A stretch of DNA of 64,000 bases from Microvelia longipes. Taxonomy: Eukaryota; Arthropoda; Insecta; Hemiptera; Veliidae. The position numbers and the translations under genes are program-made. The notes below the pieces were generated by a model. That model saw nothing but the letters and a program-made list of their open reading frames with translations. It made no database searches and was not told the DNA's origin. How positions within the stretch are numbered: the stretch's first letter is position 1; every line of letters begins with the position of its first letter. The stretch spans positions 21,025,353 to 21,089,352 of the forward strand of contig JACMZG010001870.1 of NCBI GenBank assembly GCA_018340805.1, read 5' to 3'. Positions 1 to 10,130 of the stretch are shown here, one piece after another.

Positions 1-559
1 CAAGTGAAAAAATTAAAAAAAATGACTCAATTTTTTTTTGATTTAAATTTTAAATTTATCATCTTTTTTTTTAATACAAAATTTTTGGACCAAAAATTTT
101 TAATAAATTTATTTGCTCATTCAGATAAAACTTATATCAACTAAAATTTTAAAAAAAGTATTTTTAATATCAAATTTTAAAACACCAAAAATTTTTCTTA
201 AAATTACAAATCTTTTTTTATTTTGTTGGCAGAAATTTTTATTTCCTAATTAAATTTTTTGAATATAAATAGAAACTTTAATGCATAAATGAAAAATAAT
301 CAACGAGAACTACATATATAAATTTCTCTAAATTCTGAGTTTAATTGTTTAAAATATCGCTTCTTAAACTTTTTTCTCTTCTCCGCATTCTTCTTATAAA
401 TTTTCTGATGAATTGATTCTTTGTAAATCTTCTTTAATAAAACTTTCATGTATTGATTTTTGTTGAAATAAATTTTCTGGAATAATATTTTCATCAATAC
501 ATGTTTTAAAAAACAAATAATTCGGCTCTTTCTTTCCTAGGGTACGTTTTGTGAAATCT
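1..559. other. AT-rich sequence without recognisable gene
   Basis: Long A and T runs dominate. A minus-strand frame of 65 codons at 300-497 is lysine-rich (many AAA and AAG codons) and has no motif I recognise; such frames arise easily in this base composition. The 3' part leads into the retroelement remnant that follows and may belong to it. Confidence 0.5.
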
Positions 560-1280
560 CGTTATAAATATAACAATGATTAAAGGATTGTTGTATAGAT
601 CGTGGACTCTTTCCTCTTCGTATTTAAGTCTTGTGGTAATATTTCAAATTTAACTTCTTTGCTAAATAATAATGGATTTGTAAGTCAATTGTGGAACGAT
701 TAACTCGCGAAACAATTGACAAGATTGTTGATAAAAATAAAAATAATGAAAATATAGATATAGTTAATAATGATAATTTGAATTGTGAAATATCATAAAA
801 GACCCAAACAGTCAGATAAGTTTTAGTTATGTTTAACAATTCCTTATTCTGAAGGTTTTAAACAATTTAAAAGTGGTTATTTAAAATTTAGAAATGATTT
901 TTTAAATTTTAAGGTTGTTTCACAATCATATAAAATAATAAATATGTTCAGTAATAAGTCTAAAAAACCAATTCAATTGTGTTCTGATCTTGTTTATAAA
1001 TATGAATGTAATGGGTGTAATTGCACAATACATTGGAGAGGACTTCCGTCATCTCTGTACAAGAATTCAGGAACATCGTCGGGTTGGAATGGTAGTAATA
1101 TTGCTGAACATAATGTTAAATGTCAATCAATTATTAATATATAATGATTTTAAAATTTTGCAGAAAACTTTAAAGATACTGGGAAAGAGTATGTGTGAAG
1201 CGTTAATGATTAGATCGATTGATCCAAAAATTAATGTTCAAACAGGTCTTTCCAGATCTTTATTGCATGTTTTTAATTAA
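560..1280 (+). pseudogene. Penelope-like retroelement remnant (RT C-terminus plus GIY-YIG endonuclease)
   Basis: Penelope-like elements encode a reverse transcriptase followed by a GIY-YIG endonuclease with a cysteine-rich linker. Two overlapping + strand frames cover the endonuclease: one (944-1144) carries the segment LVYKYECNGCNC, the cysteine-containing lead-in, and the other (990-1280) carries YIGEDFRHLCTRIQEHR, which matches the Y-I-G...R...EH signature of this endonuclease class. The frame then returns to a C-terminal stretch ending with a stop at 1278-1280. From about 780 the preceding sequence reads like the reverse transcriptase C-terminus, and from about 560 it is interrupted by stops. 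At least two frameshifts lie in the endonuclease alone, so no functional protein is expected. No intact RT motif (YxDD) is visible in the window. The family assignment rests on motif recognition by eye, not on an alignment. Confidence 0.72.
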
Positions 1281-1378
1281 TTGAATTATTGAAGAAATTG
1301 CATAATTGGATTAAATAAGCAGAATTTTAATATGAAAAAGAATTTTAATTTGTTTTAAATATTGGTGAAATATTTTTT

Positions 1379-1411
1379 CTGAAGATGACAGTTAATCTGT
1401 CGAAACATGTT
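1379..1411 (+). ncRNA. Hammerhead-ribozyme-like motif downstream of the Penelope-like remnant
   Basis: The core CTGAAGA (matching CUGANGA) at 1379-1385 is followed by a perfect 5-bp stem, GACAG at 1387-1391 with CTGTC at 1397-1401, a 5-nt loop, and GAAAC at 1402-1406. A very short stem III (AC..GT, 1405-1410) and a possible cleavage position after T1411 complete a type I fold. Penelope-like elements are known to carry minimal hammerheads. There is one extra T (1386) between core and stem II, and stem I is weak, so activity is doubtful. Confidence 0.35.
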
Positions 1412-1908
1412 ATAAAGGAATATATTTTAAAATGCGTTTCAAACAGTTTAAATTAATATTAAAGTTTATTAATTCAATAAATATAAATGTCATTTATCCT
1501 TTATACACCATGCTCTTGAATTCTTATGTATCAGTAATAATTTTCATACCCAAATAGATAATTAATAACGGATAAATAATTAAGTAAATAATTAATTTCA
1601 ATCTACCTACTAAATATAATATAACCAATAATAAGGTCATAAGTAATACCAACACACTTGAGGCTGAATGTTTCCTTAGACTACCACTCTAAATCGTTAT
1701 TATTTTCATATTACAATGAATATTTTTCGTTTTATTATTCATTTGTCATGAATAATTTAAATTTATTATAACAACATTTTTATAAAAGCTTATAATGTTT
1801 AAAAAAATTTTTAATATATTTTGTTTACACAATTGTTTTGCATTTTTCAACTTTGTTTTATTATAGCAAAATTTGGAGGTTAGAGTTTACATATCAGAAA
1901 AATCTTAA
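1412..1908. other. AT-rich spacer
   Basis: No coding region or structured element could be supported here. The first part is probably the 3' untranslated tail of the Penelope-like remnant. Confidence 0.4.
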
Positions 1909-2093
1909 ACAATAATAAATAATAATATATAATAATAATAATAAATAATAATAATAACAATAAAATCAATAAATAATAATAATCAATAATAATAATAACT
2001 TAATAATAATAATTAATAATATAATAATAATAATAATAATAATAATAAAATAATAATAATAATAATAAATAAATAAATAATAATAATAATAAT
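1909..2093. repeat. (TAA)n microsatellite
   Basis: Imperfect tandem AAT/TAA trinucleotides with short interruptions (TAATAT, TAAATAAA, AACAAT) fill about 185 bp. This is a simple repeat with no coding value. Confidence 0.95.
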
Positions 2094-3501
2094 GTGGGTC
2101 TGACCCAGTGGCATGGTGTGAATTAAGCCAGTTATTGCAACAGAGAAAAAAAGGTATGTTGAAAAATCATAATTTGGTTTTATAATTTAATAAGAACAAT
2201 TGTAACAAAAAAAATTAGAGATCAGAAAAAGAATTGAATTTGATATAACACCCAGAGGAATACCCGCTATTTTTTGGTAAATGGAATTATTTATAATTTA
2301 ATAATTTAATTGAAAAATTTATGGGAAAAATTAAAATGAATTAAAATAAAATTCTAACAAATCCATCCAGCAATAGAATTTATTAAAAATTTTATTTCGA
2401 CCATGGAAAGATCGAATTTACCCGGAAAAGAGTAAAATAAATAACTCGGAAAAATTTTTTTAAATTTTTTTTTGTTGTTGGTCAAGAATTTACCATTCCG
2501 CCTACAGACGAGAGTCGATTCAATCAGGCAACCCAACTACAATTAATCAGGAAGACGAAATAAAAAAGGTTATCCAGTCCAAAAATAAAATAAAAATAAT
2601 TAATTCCCAATAAATCCCATTTAGTGATATTAAAGAAATTGCACAATTTTAGAAAAGAAAACCTCATCAGAAGTGACATTTAAATAAGTTTGTAACTGAA
2701 ATTCCATTTTTGCATCAGTGGTTGCACCTAAATTCAACATTCGGTATTTTCAAATCAACACCAGTAATTTCAATATCAATTTCCAGGAGACGAAATGATC
2801 ATTACATCAAATTACGAAAGAAACCGATTGTAAATCTGTACATTTTTCAAAATTTCCTCTGCATGAATTAAATCCACCTGTAAAGGGAGATTGTTCAAAC
2901 TAGAAATTAGAAACAAGGCGACTTACAAGATCAGTCGATCATTGCCGAAAATTTGGCTGTCAGAAAATTTGGGGAATTCTCAGCACACTACTATTTGTTC
3001 GAGTCAACATCCTGCCAATTTTCTCTCTGTGAAACTTGAAATTTTTTCAAATTTCTAGAATTATATTTTGGTGTAATATCATTTCTTCTCTGGGCACCAA
3101 CAGCGGCTAGTAAATATCTAGTAAATAGCGGATAGTAAAATATCTCCAAACATCTACCAATTACAAACTGTCCAATTAAGTTGGGAAAAGAACTATAAAT
3201 ACCACGTTGAATTACCCAGATTTTTCACAACTTTCACTATAGTTAGAACGAGAATCTACGCTCGTGAAGTTATTTCAATCAAATTACAATTTCGATAGAA
3301 AATTCCAGGAATTCCGTAAATCAATCAACAAATTGGTGATTAAAGGTTATCCAGTTAACAGATCCGTGAGTAAAAATTTAAAATTAATTTAATGATTGAG
3401 TCTTGGGTGTGATTTGCATAGCACTTGATTAAATTTAGCTATACGACAGATTTTTAATGCCACACTAGATCTTGCATAAATAGCCGAAAAGAGCAAATCT
3501 A
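2094..3501. other. Unassigned sequence with possible coding scraps
   Basis: No gene could be supported. A short + strand frame near 2480-2560 contains the segment GQEFTIPPTDESRFNQATQL, which looks protein-like but is only about 30 codons long. Around 3190 there is CTATAAATACC followed some 40 bp later by TTTCACTATAGTTAG, a weak TATA-plus-initiator arrangement. Neither is convincing alone. Confidence 0.3.
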
Positions 3502-3983
3502 TGTCTCCCTGGGAAAGCTGTTTCCCGCAAATGCGTAAATATGCCTCCAACAAATAAATATGCAACGAAAGTTGTTATGACTCCCTCCGAGAATCCACAA
3601 TTAAGTTTATTGTATGAAAAAGGTTTAACGATCACAAGAAAATTATAATGCAAAGATATTCGAATGATCTTATGCTAAAAAATTTTCTCGTTCAGATGTG
3701 AAGGTGGTTTCAAAATCTTACGACATCCGTGATTGTTTTTTTGAAAATGCTCCCATAAACAGTGGAATAAATCTAAATACTGGTCGTCTAAATGCGAAGG
3801 TTCTTGAGATCGTCTTTCTAATGTCCAACGAATAATTTATTGTCTTCACCCGAAGAATTTACTATTAGAGTTGGTTGCCGTGAAGAATCTTATGATAGGA
3901 ATACTTCTCGTCAAAAACATGAAAGTTTGCAAATCTGTTCGGCAACCCAGATTGGTTTGAATGTGTCTATCAAATCGGGATAA
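3502..3983 (+). pseudogene. Broken coding stretch of unknown family
   Basis: Three partly overlapping + strand frames have protein-like composition and codon use unlike the AT-run background: 3502-3648 (48 codons, containing CLPGKAVSRKCVNMPPTNKY), 3698-3835 (46 codons, containing SYDIRDCFFENAPINSG) and 3822-3983 (53 codons plus stop, containing SPEEFTIRVGCREESYDR). A polypyrimidine tract and AG (TTTTCTCGTTCAG, ending at 3695) stand just before the second frame, as an acceptor site would. The third frame overlaps the end of the second by 14 bp, consistent with a single indel. I do not recognise the family. It could be a decayed host gene, a transposon ORF, or a real gene carrying assembly indels. 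Confidence 0.35.
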
Positions 3984-4432
3984 TACTTCTTGTCAATTGC
4001 AAATCTTCTCGAGAATCGTTTTCAACTAAAATGATTGTTCCCGAAATACTCTCACCCACCTAATTGTTTTTCAAGCGATTTTTATTCAGACAAATCATGC
4101 TAAATTTTTTGTCTAATCCCATCAATAGGGTGAAGAGGTGACAACGCAAGACAATGAATACCATAAACACGAACGAAGTTAGGCTTTGATCAAATTTAAA
4201 TTTTATCCAGATACTGAATCGAATAAAAATTAGATGTGTTATGATGATTAATAAATGTTATTTGTTGTGAAATGTCTTGCTTTAAATAGAATTTTGGCGG
4301 CAGGAATTGGATGCAACGGGAATGCAGTCAATCAATCACGGAACTCTATCGTTCCTAGTTTCTTTTTCTTGGAACCTCAACTAAATCGGTGCGCGTCTGC
4401 ACTCTCACCGAGAAGAGTCCCGAACGCCGCCG

Positions 4433-4463
4433 TATAAAACTGACTTTTTTGGGACCAGTCAGT
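4433..4463 (+). promoter_or_regulatory. Candidate core promoter (TATA box and initiator)
   Basis: TATAAAA at 4433-4439 is followed by TCAGT at 4459-4463, with the A of the initiator 28 bp after the first T of the TATA box. This is the canonical arthropod arrangement. The 60 bp upstream are unusually GC-rich for this contig. An ATG at 4470-4472 is followed directly by GTAAGG, a good donor site, which would give a tiny first exon. No downstream gene was recognised, so this may be a transposon or LTR promoter. Confidence 0.4.
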
Positions 4464-4477
4464 GAAATCATGGTAAG

Positions 4478-5211
4478 GTTGGGTTGAGTTGAGACACCCA
4501 CGATAACTCAAACTCTCATTCAATTTTCAATGATTACTAGAATCAATTAAATCTCCTTAGTCCTTAGCTTTTGTATTAAGAAATAATTATTCGGAAAAAG
4601 GAAACTGAACCTTCTTTTTAATTGGAGTCAGAAATTAAGAAATTACGGATAATATTACAAAAATAATCTCAATCCAAATAAAACACTCGATGGAAGACTT
4701 AAGACCAGAAGCTGGCGGCGACCTTTTACGGGACCGGTTAAAAAAATGTTGCGGAGAGACTTTTTAGAAAAAACACTATAATACAGTTCAAACATTTTTC
4801 GAAGTAATATGACTAATCGCTGAATGAAGACTATTCCCATCATACCTAGGAGCTATCCTTTTTGATTTTTTTCTGCAGCTCTTAAATGAGATCAAAGGTT
4901 TGTTGGGTGAACTCAATAAAAATTTCACCTTGAGTTAAAACAAACGAATATTACAATTCGGATTGTGTGGCTTTTGTACCGGCATTAATACTTAAAAAGC
5001 TTTGCCCGGCCATGGTTCGTTATTTTTGACAGGTCAACATTTCTTTTCAATTTTAATAATGAATTTTTTTATAGTATTAAAGGCCCCCACGCTTAATAAA
5101 ATATTTGAATGAAAATCAAGATTTTTTGATTTATTGATTTCTGATCTGATCAGATTTTACATTCAAATCATTATTTTGATCAGATCATTTTTTTTGTTTT
5201 TTTTATTTTTT
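4478..5211. other. Unassigned sequence downstream of the promoter-like site
   Basis: No gene is supported. Short open frames at 4655-4843 on the minus strand have no recognisable motif. From about 5080 the sequence becomes T-rich and leads into a duplicated segment. Confidence 0.3.
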
Positions 5212-5236
5212 AGTTTTAATGAATAGAATAATTTTT
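5212..5236 (+). repeat. Duplicated segment, copy 1
   Basis: A 25-bp stretch containing GTTTTAATGAATAGAATAAT recurs at 6711-6735. Downstream of both copies come GT-rich sequence, a TGTG run and then similar text around TGGTTGAACT or CGGTTGAACT (near 5455 and 6900). This suggests an old tandem duplication of a roughly 1.5-kb unit. Confidence 0.55.
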
Positions 5237-5358
5237 CTAATGATTTTTTAAAATTTTTATAAATTTTTTTCAACATTTTTATTATAGTGCATGTGTATGC
5301 GTGTTACCATAAATGTGTACATTTGGTGTGGGAAAAATGCATCTAAACATTATAGTGA

Positions 5359-5812
5359 AGATTTGAACGTCTAGGTGCACTGTGGCTAAAAGTTGTAATG
5401 TTAAATGTGAAAATTGCCACTCAAAAGTGTTGTGGTGGTATAAACCTTTTTGCGCGGTTGAACTTTGAAGTTTTAAAAATTATTTTTGACCTGCTCATAA
5501 AGTGGGATGGGAATAATTTGTTAAAGAGTAGTGACAAAAGAAAAGATGCTGAAAATAATGTTTTGGAGGTAGAGTTGACGGTTCATTGATTTAAAATCAA
5601 TTGATAAAGTAAACTTTATTTGTAGGTAGTTTACTTTGTTACAAAAGTTCTTCTGAGGTGCGGCTAAAAATATAAGAAAAAATACATTTTGAGATTTTCA
5701 GAAGAGTGATAGATTGTCCCCTGCGATGCGGATAACCAGCAACACGAGAAATGCTGCAGCTAAAGGTTCAACCTTAATTGATGATCTTAATGATATTACT
5801 ATGGTTTCCTAA
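5359..5812 (+). CDS. Hypothetical two-exon protein, family unknown
   Basis: Exon 1 is open from 5359, with a first ATG at 5398, and ends at GAG (5566-5568) before the donor GTAGAG. Exon 2 starts at 5702 after GAGATTTTCAG and runs in the same phase to a TAA at 5810-5812. The 133-nt intron fits typical insect introns. The predicted C-terminal part is hydrophilic, contains SDRLSPAMRITSNTRNAAAK, and is protein-like. From the ATG the product is 93 residues. I see no transmembrane segment, signal peptide or known domain. A degenerate relative of the 5' part may exist near 6780-6910. It may be a gene fragment or a transposon-derived frame. Confidence 0.28.
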
Positions 5813-7739
5813 AAGGTACTGAAGATGTTTGATTAATTACACATTTTGTTTAGTGATCACAACAGCCAAAGTAATATTCTTTCAAAATATAGATTCATTT
5901 CATAGAAATATTCGAAAATTTCAACGAAATATTGGATCATTCAACATAAATATTTGGTCTCTCGTCATTAAAAATAGGATTACACAGTTTAAATACCACT
6001 CAACAAAAAAACCAAGACTTATCATTGAAACATATCATTCACCATAAAACTATGAAATTCCTTTCATAGATTATCAATGGATTCATCTAAATATAAAGTT
6101 TCATCACATAAAAATGTACAACAATGAGTTTACCACTTTTAAATTAATACACTTTGAAAGTATACTTAAGTCTAAGCTTATAGTAGGTGGTTGATGAGGA
6201 GTCTGGCTCAGATGATTGACAGTTCACCTCACACCTCATAACTGTTAGTGTGAATTTCAATCTTTGAGGTCAATTTCACCTCTTATAAACAACAATAGGT
6301 ATACCATTTTTCAATCCGCCGCCAATTTTTCACACCTTTAAATTAAAATGATTGATTTTAAATGTAAAATTGTTTATATTGTAACCGTCCAACGGGGAAT
6401 TCACACATTATTTTTTACCGTGAGGATTTAAAAGTTATTGCGCGTACCGCATACTATTACAAAAAAAGAGGTGGATAGATCTTTTAACGCCAGCCCTTAC
6501 CCCTCCTCGCGAAACCATTGCACTGAGGGTTATTTAGTATAAGTCTATCGTGTATTTTATTTTGAATTTTAGATCGAATCGACTTTATCGATCAGGAAAT
6601 TTTTTAATTTATTATTTTGTTTTAATGAATAAAAAATTTTTTTTATCTTTAATTTTTTTTATTTTTTTTTTTATTTTTTAAAAATTTTTTTTAAAATTTT
6701 TTATTATTTGGTTTTAATGAATAGAATAATTTTTTAAAATATTTTTACATTTTTTTAAATTTAACTTTTTAAAGTGCAAAGTGCAATGCAAATGTGTGTG
6801 TGTTTTGGAAAAAAAGGTGCTAAATTGATATTTTAAAAATTTGTGACAGAAGTGCTGTGTGTGTGTGTGTATTGATTTTTCGAAACTTTTTTTATGTGGT
6901 TGAACTAGGATTTCAATTCGATATATATTGTTAAGGTAACTATGGCCTAGGATGGATAGATTTCCACGAAAACTATATCATACACCGTCATGCAATGAGT
7001 TATCGCGCATTTGATTGTAAGCTTAATAATTTGATGTTATGCGATGGAATTTCTGGGATGGTTTGTTTGATAGATTAAGTAGAGAAAGAGGATGAAAAAG
7101 ATAACCAAGTTGATTGGTGAACATTGAATTTTTAAAATCATAATGGTCAAGAGAGATTGTAGAGTTAGTATATCTTTGTCAAAATATTATATAATCTTAT
7201 AGCGGAAAGAGTTAACTGGAAGCAGATGGAGTTACATAGATCAATTTCTCCGATGCTGGAAGAAAGATATAATTTTTTAAAAACGTGGTTTTTGAGGTGC
7301 GCATCCAAAATCATTATAGTTAATATATATAATATTATAATATTAGATATTATGATGAGGAGAAATTAAACTTATGCGTGTATGTGCGTATGATAGAAAA
7401 AATAAATACTGCTGTGATTGTATGTTGTATGATGAAAAATAATCCAAAAAGGTGTTGTATATCATGTAAATTATATATTGTGGGTACCAAGATGTATGTG
7501 TGCGGTAAATTCAATTCGTTGGACAGAATTCAAATTTCGTATGGCAGGAAAATTCCAAATTTTTGTTTGGCAGGAAATTCAAATATAATTTGAGGGCATA
7601 CATGTATTATATGGACCGGGAAATATTTGTGTTGTATGCGGTTTCATAAAAGGACCATTTGGTGGCAACGGAAAGATGGTGGGACTAGCGATGGATCCTC
7701 GTTGGATGAAGTCAGCATAAAATCAATCTAGAATTTCCG
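5813..7739. other. Unassigned sequence including a degenerate second copy of the 5.2-kb unit
   Basis: 6711-6735 repeats the 25-bp block found at 5212-5236, and 6780-6910 resembles 5285-5480 in its GT-rich text and the GGTTGAACT segment. A 71-codon frame at 7378-7593 with several cysteines starts in low-complexity sequence and has no recognised domain. A (TG)n tract sits near 6857-6870. No gene is supported. Confidence 0.35.
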
Positions 7740-7900
7740 TTTGCAAGTCAGGGAAAAAATCGATAACAGATCAAGGATAGGATGAAGAATAGATCAAGGT
7801 CAGAAATCAAGGATAGGATCAAAGGATATGATTATGGTTATGGTATGAAATAGGGATTCAAGGATAGATAAGATTAAGATCAACAATTAGCGGATTAGTG
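7740..7900 (+). repeat. Degenerate GATCAAGGATAGGAT-like tandem repeats
   Basis: The words AAGGATAG, GATCAAGG and AGGATAGGAT recur at irregular short spacing. This is a decayed short-period repeat just upstream of the signal-peptide frame. Confidence 0.5.
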
Positions 7901-8001
7901 TAGAATCAAGAGGCTTGTTCATCAAAAATATTAAAACAAGGTATACCATTGGTAACAATCACGTATGGTAATGTATTGATGACGTTAATATAGCTGTTCA
8001 T

Positions 8002-8169
8002 ATGAAAATCGCCATATTGATTTTCGCCATCTTGAATTCCACCATTTTGTATGCATTCCCCTTTGACTTCTCCATTGCAAATCCACTTGCATCTGAATTG
8101 CTTTCCCACATGCTTCCCCGCGGATCTCAAAACGCATCCCCATTGCTCCCCAACAGCATTTCTAGTTGA
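8002..8169 (+). CDS. Candidate small secreted protein (55 residues)
   Basis: This 55-codon frame begins at an ATG with MKIAILIFAILNSTILYA, a textbook signal peptide: a lysine at position 2, a hydrophobic core of about 13 residues, and a likely cleavage after Ala18. The remaining 37 residues contain no cysteine, are rich in Ser, Leu, Pro and Asn, and end in SISS before TGA. Codon third positions favour C (ATC, GCC, TTC, TCC, CCC), unlike the surrounding AT-rich DNA, which supports real coding. The start context is weak; an AG at 7991-7992 could be an acceptor just before the start. No polyadenylation signal lies close by; AATAAA-like sequence appears near 8430. The family is unknown, and I assign no activity. 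A 74-codon minus-strand frame overlaps it but lacks such an organised N-terminus. Confidence 0.45.
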   Translation: MKIAILIFAILNSTILYAFPFDFSIANPLASELLSHMLPRGSQNASPLLPNSISS

Positions 8170-8497
8170 AATTCCATGTTTTTTAAGTGATAGTCAGGTT
8201 GATACAAGCTTATAGCATTATTATCATGTCTTATACATGAGGTATATGCCTTATTGCCAGTCATGATTTTAATGGTATTATCTTGGTACCTTTTTATATA
8301 GTTTTTTTTTAAAATTATTTTAATTTGTTAAATGATTTTTTAATTTTTTTTTAGTTTTGAAGTTTTTTGTAAAATTGGTTACAGTTTTTTTAATTTTTAA
8401 AGTTTTTTACAGTTTATAACAAAAATATAATAAAATAAAAAGTAAATATTAACAATGAAATATTTATTTTCAAAAAAAAATAAAAGATCACAAATAT
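8170..8497. other. Low-complexity T-rich spacer
   Basis: T- and A-rich sequence with AATAAA-like motifs near 8430, which could serve either flanking gene candidate. No coding potential is seen. Confidence 0.4.
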
Positions 8498-8883
8498 TCA
8501 TGGGCAATCAAGCCATTTAAGAATGTTCTCTTTCAAGATATCATATATTGTTCTTTTTCTGTCATCCGGAAAGTTTGAATTCGTCTTGAAGCATAGTGTC
8601 TTCAATTATCATCGAAGCTGAATGAATCAAAATCTTGTCAGTATTGTATTCCAATACTGGTCTGAATCCATGTTCTTGCACTCTCCTCTAGTTCTGGAAA
8701 CATTTCATTTAATATTCTTCTTGTTAAGCCTAAAAAATAAAATTAATTAAATAATAAGTAAAAAATTATCTTACCATAAAAATATCCCAATTCTCCAATA
8801 TTCTTGTATTCTGAAATATTCTTATATTCTGACATATGTCTTGTTTCTGAATGTTGAAAAAAAGTTGAATTTTTGGAATGCAT
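8498..8883 (-). pseudogene. Broken minus-strand gene with a 45-nt intron, family unknown
   Basis: On the minus strand an ATG at 8883 opens exon 1 (8775-8883, 36 codons plus one base). A consensus donor GTAAG follows, then a 45-nt intron (8730-8774) ending in TTTTTTAG, and exon 2 continues in phase from 8729 to a TGA at 8638-8640. Exon 2 contains NEMFPELEESARTWIQTSIG. After the stop, protein-like text continues in shifted frames (for example IIEDTMLQDEFKLS and RTIYDILKENILKWLDCP) to a stop at 8498-8500. The simplest reading is a gene with two indels. Exon 1 is rich in Tyr, Asn, Lys and Glu with a repeated ISEYKNI-like unit. I do not recognise the family. Confidence 0.33.
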
Positions 8884-8989
8884 TCTTCTTTATACAAATA
8901 TATCACCAATCATTAACAATGTAAGTGGCCCGACCATATGAACACCTAATATAATCCCAGGAAATAAAATTTGTATGTATTTTATAACT

Positions 8990-9560
8990 CATATACTGTT
9001 TGTGTGTATTATTTAATGAAAACTATAAGATTTGGTATGCATTTTATTAAGGATTATGATAGAGATATTATATGTACTTCAATAGATTTATATGTAGGTT
9101 CAATGTGGCATTTCAGTTTAGGACATACATAAGATTTTAGTATGTAATTTCAACGTTCATAGGGTATTATATGGTATGTCAATGCGTTATATAGGGATTA
9201 AATGTATTCATTAGTCACATTGAGATTTATTAAGGATATTTTAGAGATTATATATGTATTTTATATGTTATTTTAATAACATAGGGCTTATATAAGGATT
9301 ATATATGTATTTAATATGTATTTTAATAAATTTAGGACAATTTAGGAATATAAAATGTATTATAGGGATATTTTATAGGATATTATAGGGATATTTATAG
9401 GGATATTATAGGATTATATATGTATTTTAATATGTTTTTTTTTATGTATTTTTAATAAACTAGGGATTATATAGGGGATATTAATATACGTATTTTATAG
9501 TCATATTAGGATTTTATATATATATAATATATATATATTATATATATTTCCAATATACTA
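8990..9560. repeat. Degenerate AT-rich tandem repeat
   Basis: The words ATATGTATTTTAATA and TAGGGATTATATA recur many times with variable spacing. This is a decayed satellite of short period. No coding frame is present. Confidence 0.6.
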
Positions 9561-9840
9561 CTATAGTGTGCATGTTGTCTGTGTATTTTAATGTACTATA
9601 TAGATTATATTGTATGCAATGACTCTATAAGTTGTACTATGTTTATTTTGTATTATTTTTTTATTATAATATAGTAATTAAACTTATTATTATCATAAAA
9701 ATTTTTAAATTTGCATAGCAATTATTAAAATTTAAAATTTAAATTTAAATTATATTGATTTTTTAAAAATGGTATATATAGAAAGAAATTTTTCTATATA
9801 ATACTTTTATTAAATATTTTAAAATGAATTCAAATTATTA
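9561..9840. other. AT-rich spacer
   Basis: Nothing beyond AT-rich low-complexity sequence is seen between the satellite and the hexanucleotide array. Confidence 0.4.
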
Positions 9841-10130
9841 CATTCATGGAGATGGAGATGGAGGGAAGGATGGATGAGATGGAATGGAGATGGAGATGGA
9901 GATGGAGATGGAGATGGAGATGGAGATGGAGATGGAGATGGAGATGGAGATGGAGATGGAGATGGAGATGGAGATGGAGATGGAGATGGAGATGGAGATG
10001 GAGATGAGATGGAGATGGAGATGGAGATGGAGATGGAGATGGAGATGGAGATGGAGATGGAGATGGAGATGGAGATGGAGATGGAGATGGAGATGGAGAT
10101 GGAGATGGAGATGAACAGAGATGGAGATAA
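9841..10130. repeat. (GGAGAT)n hexanucleotide array
   Basis: A near-perfect GGAGAT array occupies 9885-10114, with degenerate flanks on both sides and one phase slip near 10000-10006. Because 6 is divisible by 3, all six frames remain open: Gly-Asp, Glu-Met and Arg-Trp on the + strand; Ser-Pro, Ile-Ser and Leu-His on the other. The open frames are therefore no evidence of a gene. One + strand frame (9874-10305) continues past the array for about 60 codons of unique sequence that includes WVQEDEDEWVYAPPEKKK. Confidence 0.95.

Noticed and set aside
3190..3250. TATA-like CTATAAATACC with a downstream initiator-like text
   Set aside because: Spacing is looser than at 4433-4463 and no coding region follows.
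3465..3653. 62-codon hydrophobic minus-strand frame
   Set aside because: The + strand reads as protein over the same stretch and continues into further coding-like text, so the minus frame is more likely its shadow.
7906..8130. 74-codon minus-strand frame with two or three cysteines
   Set aside because: It overlaps the + strand frame that has an organised signal peptide and better codon bias; no motif supports the minus frame, though it cannot be excluded.
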